Shown here piece after piece: positions 1 to 8,574 of a stretch of DNA of 64,000 nt (the stretch's first letter is position 1; every line of letters begins with the position of its first letter). Both the position numbers and the translations under genes were made by a program. The notes beneath the pieces are model-generated. The model ran no database searches. It was not told where the DNA came from and saw only the letters and a list, made by a program, of their open reading frames with translations. The DNA comes from a bacterium (GTDB taxonomy: Bacteria > Patescibacteriota > Saccharimonadia > Saccharimonadales > UBA4665), in NCBI GenBank assembly GCA_021803105.1, contig JAJZMC010000009.1, positions 1 to 64,000 of the forward strand. The letters run 5' to 3'.

Positions 1-3000
1 CCATAGCTACTACATCACCTGCTGTGATAGATGGGTCTGAGGCTGTTATTTCTTCAGCATAGTCTGGAGAACTTACTCCACCTGTGATAGTACCTGTGGC
101 TGCTATGTTACCTGAGACACCGAGGGAATTGGAACAAGAAGTTAATCTAACACATACATTACCACCCGTATAGACATTCCCGTTATAATCTACTCTTAAT
201 CTAACATTATTGGCATATTGTAAGTTCAAAAGATCAGCTTCATTAGCGTAGCCATCAAGTGTACTTGGGGCATTAATTCCTATATATGTACCAAAGCTAC
301 TACCAGAGGCATAGTTATCACCTCCTAATTGAAGAAGACCATAGTAATAACTTCCTGTTGCTGCATACTCAGCACTAGAACCACCATATGGGCCACCAGA
401 TAAAATCATGGCTGGGGTATTAGAATTAGAATAACCATATACAGGGTTATAGTTAACCGTTACATTACCTGTGTCAGTAGTACTACCACCAACACTAGTG
501 TTACTTGCTACTGTTAAAGTACCATTAATAGCGGTAGTACTAGCTACTGTTAAAGTACCATTTAAGCTAGCGGCACTAGAGATAGTCTCACCGTTAATGG
601 TACTTGAAGTAGTTAAGGTAGTTACCCCAGATAAAGGACCATTCATAGTTAATTGTCCTCCTAACGTCATATTCCCGTTATAATCTACTCTTAATCTAAC
701 ATTATTGGCATATTGTAAGTTCAAAAGATCAGCTTCATTAGCGTAGCCATCAAGTGTACTTGGGGCATTAATTCCTATATATGTACCAAAGCTACTACCA
801 GAGGCATAGTTATCACCTCCTAATTGAAGAAGACCATAGTAATAACTTCCTGTTGCTGCATACTCAGCACTAGAACCACCATATGGGCCACCAGATAAAA
901 TCATGGCTGGGGTATTAGAATTAGAATAACCATATACAGGGTTATAAGAAGAATTAATTGGGTAAGCAGTATTAAGAGTAGTATTAATAGCTACGTTAGC
1001 AAGGTTATTTAATGAAGTGCTAGCTCCAGTTCCACCACTACCACCAGCACATCCACTAGATGTACACATAGATACACCATTAATATATAAAGTTCCAGTT
1101 AAATTTACATTACCGGTAACATCTAGGTTATATGCTGGTGCTAACATATCAACACCGACATAACCATTAGACTGATTAAGACTTAAAGCAGTAGTTTGAG
1201 TAACAGAACAAGAAGGAGTTGACGTAGTAAAAAAACCAAAATAAGCTTCATTTCCACCAGGACAACCACCATTAGAGGTAGCAATATAAAAACTGTATGG
1301 TGTAGAACCATTACCAGTATAATTATTCAAAATTGAAAATCCTGCCACTCCACCACCACCAGTTTCTACTTGTAAATTAGTAGCGGGCATAGTAGTTCCT
1401 ATACCAACATAACCACTAGGATTTACTGTTAGACGGTAAGCTCCTGCAGTTTCATCATATATGCCAAACGCACCTACACCAATTCCATTAGCAGCGCCTC
1501 CAGATAAAAGTGCATAATTATGACCACCTGAAGATGTATTTTCAATCGACATACCAACACCACCACTACTATTACCATTTAACTCTAAGCCACTATTATA
1601 ATTTTGTACTCCAAATATACTTAAATTATCTTGTGGATTAGTGGTACCAATACCAACATTAGTATTAGAAGTAGCTCCATTAACTCCACTTATTGATCCT
1701 AAAACTAGAGAGTTAGACGAACCAACAGCTGCATTAGCACCAATAGCTATAGCATTAGTTAAATTATTAGATAAAACATTAGCATTATAACCTAATCCTA
1801 CATTGTTAGAACCAATAGTATTAGATTGAAGAGCATTCATACCAAGAGCAGTGTTATTAAAACCAGTAGTGTTGTAATATGAAGATTGAAGTCCTAGAGA
1901 AGTATTATTATAGCCTGTGGTGTTAGAGTAAAGTGAAGCATATCCTAAAGAAGTACTATTAGAGCCAGTGATGTTAGCTTGAAGTGCCTGAAAACCAATA
2001 CCAATATTATAATTGCCTGTAGTATTACCCACCAAAGCACTAACACCTAAAGCTGTATTCCAAGATCCTGTTGTATTTTGTTGTAAAGACAAATAACCAG
2101 TAGCTGTATTATCGTAACCAGTTGTATTGTAATACAAAGAATTTACACCGGAAGCTGTATTCTGGTAACCAGTGGTGTTAGTTAATAGCGCACTTGCTCC
2201 AAGAGCAGCATTATTACCACCAGTAGTATTATATAGTAAGGCACCATTACCTAAAGCTGTATTCCAAGATCCTGTTGTATTGGCTTGCAAGGCATTTGTT
2301 CCTACGGCAGTGTTGTAGTTACCGGTAGAATTAGCATTAAGTGCCTGAAAACCAGTAGCAGTATTCTGAACACCAGTGGTGTTATAATAAAGTGCTGAAT
2401 CTCCAGTAGCAGTATTCTGAACACCAGTGGTGTTAGACTGTAAAGCCCACATTCCCACACCGCTATCACCAGAACCAGTGGAGTTAGCATAAAGAGCACC
2501 ATCACCTAAAGCGATATTATAACTACCAGTTGTATTGTTAGCTAATGCATTAACTCCGTCAGCAGTATTATAGTAACCCGTACTATTATCTAACAAGGCT
2601 CCAGAACCAGTAGCAGTGTTGTAGTTACCAGTCGTATTATACATAAGTGCATTAACACCAATAGCAGTGTTATAAGTACCACTCGTATTATCTTGTAAGG
2701 CATAGTCTCCAACAGCAACATTGTAAGAACCACTAGTATTACCTAGTAAGGCTTCATTACCAACAGCGGTGTTAGAATAACCTGTGCTATTATCTTTTAA
2801 CACATTAAGTCCTACTCCAGTGTTGTAGTTGTTAGGATCAATAATAAGGACTGAACTACCATTAACTTGAAAGTTAGCTGTATTATTAATATCACTACCA
2901 GCTGTTCCTAGTGAACTATCTGCTATATTGTCTATGTATATTTGGTTGGTATTAGATAGTGGAGTTGAGTTAACTAAATAGAATGGTCCAGAGTTAGTAG

Positions 3001-6000
3001 CTCCAGCTATAGTCCGATAGATATTAATACCAGTTACTAGGTTGTTAGTTGAAGCAGAGACAGTAACGTTAACTTGTTGAGAGACTGGAGCTACACTAGA
3101 AGAAACTGGAGAATAGTTAGTAATACCACTTGGTGTTATATAAGCATAGACATAGTAATAAGTAGAGTTAAGGTTACCAGCAGTAGTATTAATAGCGACT
3201 GTTGGAGCAGTAGTAGGAGCCGATACTTGGTTAAGATTTAGGTTACCGTTTAGGTTAATAGTATTAGTTGTAGTATCAGCAGTTAATATGTCGCTTGAGT
3301 TAGCGTTTTGAATAGTAAAGGCAGTAGTAGAGTTAGTTAGATCTTTAAGTAGTGTAGTAGAGTTAGCTATTAGTGGACCAGAAAGAGTGGAGGTACCATT
3401 AACGTTTAAGTTACTACTTAGTAGTGAGTTACCGCTAACAGTTAATGTTCCTGAGAGTGTAGAGTTACCACTAACACTAAGTGTTCCAGCATTAATAGTA
3501 GTAGTAGTAGATATGTTGTTAGTAGTAGAGATACTACCAAAACCAGAAGCAATAGAACCAGAAGATAAGACTCCTACTCCAGTGATGTTAGTATAGCTAC
3601 CAGCTGTTAGGTTAGTGTTAGTAATTAATGTATTAATATAGGCAGAACCATTGTAGGCTAGGACTTGTCCAGTTGATGGAGTAGATAGTGTTAGAGTAGT
3701 TCCTTGGAGTTTAGCTATAGTAGGACTTGGGTAGTTGCCTATTAGATCTCCACCAGCTGAACCAATAGCAGTACAGTTAGCTAGCTTAGCTAGACAGAAT
3801 GTATCAGTAGTATTACTATCAGCTGGTATAGACAAAGCTAGGTTATTAGCTTGTAGAGCTGATGAAATAGCTGTGGTGTAAGTTGAACTACCTGAGTTAG
3901 TAAAGACTAATGATCCAGTAGTTGTTCCAGCCAGTCCTAGAGTGGTGGTTCCTTGGATGTTTAGGGGACCACTAAGATTAGTAGCTCCACCATTAACTGT
4001 TAACCCAGCAAAGGTAGGACTAGCTGATGTATTAATGTTTTGAATAGTATTAATTAAACCAGCACCATTGTCAGTAAAGTTAGTGGAGTTAAAGGTAGCT
4101 ATACCTAGAGTAGAGTTATTAGCTTTAGCAGAGTTTAGAGTAATAGTAGAACCTGAAGCAGTAGAGTTAGCTAAAGTAAGGATACCAGTTAGACTATTTA
4201 GACTAGATACTCCTCCAGCAGCTCCACCAGTACAACTAGCAAAGGATAGTACTCCACTACCATTGGTTTCTAGACAGTAACCACTAGAACCAGTAGTAGT
4301 TGGTAGAGTTAGAGTAATAGAACTAGTGGGAACACCAGAATTAATAGTAGTAGTGTAGGCATTGGTATTGTTATTAAAGATAATGGAACCATTGTTAGTA
4401 GAAGCACTACCTAGTGTTACAGAATTAGAACCATTTATAGCTAGAGTACTAGTGATTGTTTCACTACCATTTAGGGAAATAGTGGAAGTAGTTGGTTGGG
4501 AGAGAATAGAGTTAATAAGTGAGGTTGAGGTACTAAAGAGTGGTAGGTAGTTAGCTGTACCAGTAGAACTAACTGCACCTGTTCCAGTACCAGTACAAGA
4601 AGTCCAAGTTGGAGCAGTTCCTACTCCTCCACTTACTAAACATGAACCAGTAGCAACATCTTGAAGAGTACTTAGAGTAGTAGTACCTGAAGCATAGAGT
4701 AGATCACCGGTTGTATAGCTAGTTATTCCTGTTCCTCCTCTACTTGGAGATAAGCTACCAGCAAAGGACAATGTTAATATGTTGTTAGTTAGTGATCCTT
4801 GGATATTAGTATCATTAACAATAGATGTGACAGCAGATGAATTAATGATGTTACCAGTTTGACTTAGTCCTGTTCCAGCAACTGTATTGTTATTGTTAAT
4901 AGTCCAGTTAGTACCGTTAAAGACAAAGGAATCTGTAGTAGATGGTCTTATGGTATTACCTAGGATAATAAAGGAAGCTGTTCCAGTGTTAGAGATATAG
5001 ATGATTCTACCAGCAGTAGTTATAGTAGGATTAGGAATAGTTAGTGTTTGTCCGGTTGTTATTTGATCAATGTTAATAGTAGTAGCTATGTCTACTGTCG
5101 AGCTAGCGCTACCAATAGATCCACCAGTACTTAGATTAGCTATAGTTAGAGCAGAGTTAAGAGTAGAACCGTTATTAGTAAGTCCGGTAGTATTATTAAC
5201 CGTTAATCCAGCAAAGGTAGGACTAGCTGATGTATTAATGTTTTGAATAGTATTAATTAAACCAGCACCATTGTCAGTAAAGTTAGTGGAGTTAAAGGTA
5301 GCTATACCTAGAGTAGAGTTATTAGCTTTAGCAGAGTTTAGAGTAATAGTAGAACCTGAAGCAGTAGAGTTAGCTAAAGTAAGGATACCAGTTAGACTAT
5401 TTAGACTAGATACTCCTCCAGCAGCTCCACCAGTACAACTAGCAAAGGATAGTACTCCACTACCATTGGTTTCTAGACAGTAACCACTAGAACCAGTAGT
5501 AGTTGGTAGAGTTAGAGTAATAGAACTAGTGGGAACACCAGAATTAATAGTAGTAGTGTAGGCATTGGTATTGTTATTAAAGATAATGGAACCATTGTTA
5601 GTAGAAGCACTACCTAGTGTTACAGAATTAGAACCATTTATAGCTAGAGTACTAGTGATTGTTTCACTACCATTTAGGGAAATAGTGGAAGTAGTTGGTT
5701 GGGAGAGAATAGAGTTAATAAGTGAGGTTGAGGTACTAAAGAGTGGTAGGTAGTTAGCTGTACCAGTAGAACTAACTGCACCTGTTCCAGTACCAGTACA
5801 AGAAGTCCAAGTTGGAGCAGTTCCTACTCCTCCACTTACTAAACATGAACCAGTAGCAACATCTTGAAGAGTACTTAGAGTAGTAGTACCTGAAGCATAG
5901 AGTAGATCACCGGTTGTATAGCTAGTTATTCCTGTTCCTCCTCTACTTGGAGATAAGCTACCAGCAAAGGACAATGTTAATATGTTGTTAGTTAGTGATC

Positions 6001-8077
6001 CTTGGATATTAGTATCATTAACAATAGATGTGACAGCAGATGAATTAATGATGTTACCAGTTTGACTTAGTCCTGTTCCAGCAACTGTATTGTTATTGTT
6101 AATAGTCCAGTTAGTACCGTTAAAGACAAAGGAATCTGTAGTAGATGGTCTTATGGTATTACCTAGGATAATAAAGGAAGCTGTTCCAGTGTTAGAGATA
6201 TAGATGATTCTACCAGCAGTAGTTATAGTAGGATTAGGAATAGTTAGTGTTTGTCCGGTTGTTATTTGATCAATGTTAATAGTAGTAGCTATGTCTACTG
6301 TCGAGCTAGCGCTACCAATAGATCCACCAGTACTTAGATTAGCTATAGTTAGAGCAGAGTTAAGAGTAGATGAGTTATTAGTGAAGGTTGAACCAGATTG
6401 TATAGTTAATCCAGAACTAGCTGTCACTAAACCAGAAAAGGTAGGATTGTTGATTACTCCAACTGTTAGTGATGAACCTAGAGAAACAGTTGTTCCACCT
6501 GTTATGTTAGTACCATTGTTAATAGTGATTGATGAGTTCTGTAAAGCAGCATTAGCTAGAGTAGTAGTTCCAGCTGAAGTTAGTTGTCCTTGTCCGTTAA
6601 CACTAAAGGTTGGAACAAGTGATGAGGAACCATAAGAGCCAGCAGTAACATTAGTACTGTTAATACTAAGTATAGCTGAATTACCTAAAGCAATAACCCC
6701 TCCTCCAGTTAGTCCAGTTCCTGGACTAATGGTAATAGTGTTATTAGCTAGATCAATATTAGTTACCTTACCAGCTCCAATAGTAGTTACTCCACTACCA
6801 TTAATAGTAACGTCTCCTGAGATTGTTTGGTTTAGATAGTTAGTACCGTTATACATTAGTAGTTGTCCAGTTGATGGAGTAGACAATGTTAGAGTAGTTC
6901 CTTGGAGTTTAGCGATAGTTGGGTTAGGATAAGTACCTGTTAGGTCTCCACCAGCTGTACCAGAAGCACCACAATTAAGTAATGTCTTTAAACAAACAGT
7001 ATCAGTTGAGTTACCAGGTATAGAAGGTAGAAGATAAGTGACTGTACCAGCAGATGAAGGATTAGAGACTGTTAGGTTAGATAGATTAGTTGAGTTAGTT
7101 TGAGTAAAAGATAAGGAACCAGGAGTAATACCTGGATTACCTAGTACTAGACTACCACTAACTACTTTTAGGACACCTCCTACAAAACCATCATTAAAGA
7201 TAGTTAGTCCTGAGAAGGTATTGTTAGGATTAGTAAAGTTAGTTGGTCCAGAAAAGGTAGAACTATTAGTGAAGGTATTATTACCAGTTAAGTTATTATT
7301 ACCTGAGAGTGTATTATTACCAGTAAAGTTATTGTTGTTAGTAGTGATAGCTACATTTGTGTTCAATAGTTTGTCTGATACTGTGCCTGAGTTTAGGTTA
7401 GAGGCATTAAGGTTAGTTAAGTTAATAGCATTAAGAGCTGGTAAACTACCAACCTGATTTAATTGAACTAGGTTATTAGGTCCATTAAAGGTATTACCTT
7501 GAATAGTAACAAGTAATGGTAGTAGAGTTTCTTTAAGTGTACCTGAGTTTAGGTTAGAGGCATTAAGGTTAGTTAGACTAGAACCATTACCATGAAAGTT
7601 AGCAGCTGAGATGTTACCCTTAAAGGTACCATTCTTTAAAACATTTAAAGTACCAGTAATAGTTACGTTACCTTGTAAGGTAACTAATCCAGTAACATTT
7701 AGAGTACCTTGAAGAGCAGTATTAGCATTAACCTTTAAGTTAGAGTTAACTACTAAGACTTGTTGTTTAGGTGGTAGTAATCCATTAGTAGATTGAGATA
7801 GTGTAGGATTAATATTGTTTTTAATAGATACTGGTGTATTAGCTTTAGTATTAGCTGTTAGTCTGTAGATGGCATAAGAACCAGATAATAGAAATATAAC
7901 TAATATTACTATTAGAGATATTAATAGTTTCTTATGAGAGCTATAGGCTAATGAGTACCATTTAGGTTTAGTGTAGTTAGAAGTAATAGTGATAGGATCA
8001 AGTGAAGAGATATTAGGAGAGTCTTCTAGAGTTTCTAGCTCTACGTTATTATTAATACCAGTGTTAGGAGGTTGCAT
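1..8077 (-). CDS. Giant repetitive membrane-anchored surface fibre/adhesin-like protein (C-terminus outside window)
   Basis: One frame stays open from an ATG at 8077 to the left window edge, about 2,692 codons. Frame was checked at 8077, 2636 and 446, and most of it was translated without meeting a stop. The N-terminus is a ~47-residue cytoplasmic-type head, then one transmembrane segment (residues ~51-71, LLISLIVILVIFLLSGSYAI), with everything after it presumably outside. The exported part is rich in N, T, S and G, with short beta-strand-like units. Recognisable pieces are two GDLxGxYPxPTIAKLQG motifs, a possible fibronectin-like stretch (YYYVYAYITPSGITNYSP), ~21 copies of a 17-residue NTTGxxNTAxGxxALxx repeat, and a DYAEE motif near the left edge. 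Such repeats are known from phage tail-fibre and endosialidase-chaperone type proteins and CPR giant surface proteins. A role in host-cell attachment is inferred. No Shine-Dalgarno precedes the start. Confidence 0.85.
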   Translation of the reverse strand, partial: MQPPNTGINNNVELETLEDSPNISSLDPITITSNYTKPKWYSLAYSSHKKLLISLIVILVIFLLSGSYAIYRLTANTKANTPVSIKNNINPTLSQSTNGLLPPKQQVLVVNSNLKVNANTALQGTLNVTGLVTLQGNVTITGTLNVLKNGTFKGNISAANFHGNGSSLTNLNASNLNSGTLKETLLPLLVTIQGNTFNGPNNLVQLNQVGSLPALNAINLTNLNASNLNSGTVSDKLLNTNVAITTNNNNFTGNNTLSGNNNLTGNNTFTNSSTFSGPTNFTNPNNTFSGLTIFNDGFVGGVLKVVSGSLVLGNPGITPGSLSFTQTNSTNLSNLTVSNPSSAGTVTYLLPSIPGNSTDTVCLKTLLNCGASGTAGGDLTGTYPNPTIAKLQGTTLTLSTPSTGQLLMYNGTNYLNQTISGDVTINGSGVTTIGAGKVTNIDLANNTITISPGTGLTGGGVIALGNSAILSINSTNVTAGSYGSSSLVPTFSVNGQGQLTSAGTTTLANAALQNSSITINNGTNITGGTTVSLGSSLTVGVINNPTFSGLVTASSGLTIQSGSTFTNNSSTLNSALTIANLSTGGSIGSASSTVDIATTINIDQITTGQTLTIPNPTITTAGRIIYISNTGTASFIILGNTIRPSTTDSFVFNGTNWTINNNNTVAGTGLSQTGNIINSSAVTSIVNDTNIQGSLTNNILTLSFAGSLSPSRGGTGITSYTTGDLLYASGTTTLSTLQDVATGSCLVSGGVGTAPTWTSCTGTGTGAVSSTGTANYLPLFSTSTSLINSILSQPTTSTISLNGSETITSTLAINGSNSVTLGSASTNNGSIIFNNNTNAYTTTINSGVPTSSITLTLPTTTGSSGYCLETNGSGVLSFASCTGGAAGGVSSLNSLTGILTLANSTASGSTITLNSAKANNSTLGIATFNSTNFTDNGAGLINTIQNINTSASPTFAGLTVNNTTGLTNNGSTLNSALTIANLSTGGSIGSASSTVDIATTINIDQITTGQTLTIPNPTITTAGRIIYISNTGTASFIILGNTIRPSTTDSFVFNGTNWTINNNNTVAGTGLSQTGNIINSSAVTSIVNDTNIQGSLTNNILTLSFAGSLSPSRGGTGITSYTTGDLLYASGTTTLSTLQDVATGSCLVSGGVGTAPTWTSCTGTGTGAVSSTGTANYLPLFSTSTSLINSILSQPTTSTISLNGSETITSTLAINGSNSVTLGSASTNNGSIIFNNNTNAYTTTINSGVPTSSITLTLPTTTGSSGYCLETNGSGVLSFASCTGGAAGGVSSLNSLTGILTLANSTASGSTITLNSAKANNSTLGIATFNSTNFTDNGAGLINTIQNINTSASPTFAGLTVNGGATNLSGPLNIQGTTTLGLAGTTTGSLVFTNSGSSTYTTAISSALQANNLALSIPADSNTTDTFCLAKLANCTAIGSAGGDLIGNYPSPTIAKLQGTTLTLSTPSTGQVLAYNGSAYINTLITNTNLTAGSYTNITGVGVLSSGSIASGFGSISTTNNISTTTTINAGTLSVSGNSTLSGTLTVSGNSLLSSNLNVNGTSTLSGPLIANSTTLLKDLTNSTTAFTIQNANSSDILTADTTTNTINLNGNLNLNQVSAPTTAPTVAINTTAGNLNSTYYYVYAYITPSGITNYSPVSSSVAPVSQQVNVTVSASTNNLVTGINIYRTIAGATNSGPFYLVNSTPLSNTNQIYIDNIADSSLGTAGSDINNTANFQVNGSSVLIIDPNNYNTGVGLNVLKDNSTGYSNTAVGNEALLGNTSGSYNVAVGDYALQDNTSGTYNTAIGVNALMYNTTGNYNTATGSGALLDNSTGYYNTADGVNALANNTTGSYNIALGDGALYANSTGSGDSGVGMWALQSNTTGVQNTATGDSALYYNTTGVQNTATGFQALNANSTGNYNTAVGTNALQANTTGSWNTALGNGALLYNTTGGNNAALGASALLTNTTGYQNTASGVNSLYYNTTGYDNTATGYLSLQQNTTGSWNTALGVSALVGNTTGNYNIGIGFQALQANITGSNSTSLGYASLYSNTTGYNNTSLGLQSSYYNTTGFNNTALGMNALQSNTIGSNNVGLGYNANVLSNNLTNAIAIGANAAVGSSNSLVLGSISGVNGATSNTNVGIGTTNPQDNLSIFGVQNYNSGLELNGNSSGGVGMSIENTSSGGHNYALLSGGAANGIGVGAFGIYDETAGAYRLTVNPSGYVGIGTTMPATNLQVETGGGGVAGFSILNNYTGNGSTPYSFYIATSNGGCPGGNEAYFGFFTTSTPSCSVTQTTALSLNQSNGYVGVDMLAPAYNLDVTGNVNLTGTLYINGVSMCTSSGCAGGSGGTGASTSLNNLANVAINTTLNTAYPINSSYNPVYGYSNSNTPAMILSGGPYGGSSAEYAATGSYYYGLLQLGGDNYASGSSFGTYIGINAPSTLDGYANEADLLNLQYANNVRLRVDYNGNMTLGGQLTMNGPLSGVTTLTTSSTINGETISSAASLNGTLTVASTTAINGTLTVASNTSVGGSTTDTGNVTVNYNPVYGYSNSNTPAMILSGGPYGGSSAEYAATGSYYYGLLQLGGDNYASGSSFGTYIGINAPSTLDGYANEADLLNLQYANNVRLRVDYNGNVYTGGNVCVRLTSCSNSLGVSGNIAATGTITGGVSSPDYAEEITASDPSITAGDVVAM
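176..451. repeat. 276-bp direct repeat, copy A (inside the giant gene)
   Basis: Identical to 671-946 with a 495-bp offset (165 codons), so in frame. It encodes a 92-residue module ending in VRLRVDYNGN, containing GGPYGGSSAEYAATGSYYYG and a SFGTYIGINAPSTLDGY stretch. It is bounded by mismatches at 175/670 and 452/947. Confidence 0.9.
671..946. repeat. 276-bp direct repeat, copy B (inside the giant gene)
   Basis: Second identical copy of the 92-residue module at 176-451. The ~220 bp between the copies encodes a different, low-complexity linker of TSSTINGETISSAASLNGTL type. Confidence 0.9.
1760..2830 (-). repeat. Array of ~21 imperfect 51-bp units encoding 17-residue repeats
   Basis: On the minus strand the unit reads NTTGxxNTAxGxxALxx with a 51-bp period; for example the step between the two CGTATTAT anchors near 2631 and 2682 is exactly 51 bp. 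I count about 21 units, all degenerate at DNA level, so older than the two long identical duplications. The unit is the one seen in endosialidase-chaperone-associated and phage-fibre proteins, thought to form a regular beta-structured stalk. Confidence 0.85.
4005..5167. repeat. 1,163-bp direct repeat, copy A (inside the giant gene)
   Basis: Line-by-line comparison shows this stretch identical to 5208-6370, with a 1,203-bp period (exactly 401 codons) and a 40-bp spacer, so the reading frame is kept. Identity stops sharply: mismatch at 4004 versus 5207 on one side, and at 5168 versus 6371 on the other. It corresponds to residues ~971-1357 of the giant protein. Confidence 0.92.
5208..6370. repeat. 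1,163-bp direct repeat, copy B (inside the giant gene)
   Basis: Partner of 4005-5167, corresponding to residues ~570-956 of the giant protein. Identity at synonymous sites as well as in protein suggests recent duplication or ongoing gene conversion rather than selection on protein sequence alone. An assembly artefact is the alternative. Confidence 0.92.
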
Positions 8078-8574
8078 TTTATATTTATTTTTATTACTTA
8101 TTTACTCTATACATTTTAGTATTATTACTACCCTTTTAACAAGATAAAAACACTTAAGAAATTAGTCAGTTTAATTAAATAAATTAATAAAGCTAATGTT
8201 TGTTTATATTAGAACAACAATATTAACTTAAATAACTTATTATTTATTCAATACTAGATTAACTAATTTATATTATTTATTACTACATAAGAAGTAATAA
8301 ATTACTTCATTGTAGAAATAACTTAAATTATTAATTAATATTTTATTTAATTAACATTAAATAATTAATTAAATGTTATTAATAACAGTTATACACAGGT
8401 GTGAATAATACTACAAAAAGCACTATAAATGAACAACTTAATGTTTAAAAACCTGAGAGTAATTAATTAACACCTTAGAGTATTAAAATAACTTGAACTA
8501 ATGTTATAATATATACAACATATTATAATAATCACTCTTAAACTGTGATCTGTTATTACTAAAATAACTTTAAA
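8078..8574. other. 497-bp AT-rich intergenic region between gyrA and the giant gene
   Basis: No credible ORF or RNA gene seen. It is nearly all A/T and includes a 9-bp-stem inverted repeat (8504-8512 with 8520-8528), an ATTAATTAA-rich segment around 8320-8375, and the DnaA-box-like pair at 8389-8408. It must hold the 3' end of the gyrBA transcript and the promoter of the giant gene, but I could not fix either. Confidence 0.6.
8389..8408. other. Pair of facing DnaA-box-like 9-mers
   Basis: TTATACACA at 8389-8397 and TGTGAATAA at 8400-8408 (reverse complement TTATTCACA) both fit the TTWTNCACA form of the DnaA box, are in inverted orientation and are 2 bp apart. They lie in an AT-rich gap next to gyrA. 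Either an origin element or a DnaA-controlled regulatory site is possible; two boxes alone do not define an origin. Confidence 0.4.

Noticed and set aside
1760-2830. CRISPR-like array
   Set aside because: The regular 51-bp spacing comes from degenerate 17-codon coding repeats in an open frame; there are no identical repeats with unique spacers and no cas genes.
471-7457. Several 60-120-codon plus-strand frames and one minus-strand frame in another phase within the first 8 kb
   Set aside because: All lie inside the single long minus-strand frame and mirror its Ser/Thr/Asn repeats; no ribosome-binding sites or family matches.
1-8077. Prophage tail-fibre gene
   Set aside because: The protein has an N-terminal membrane anchor and no phage structural genes, integrase or lysis genes lie nearby; only the repeat type is shared with phage fibres.
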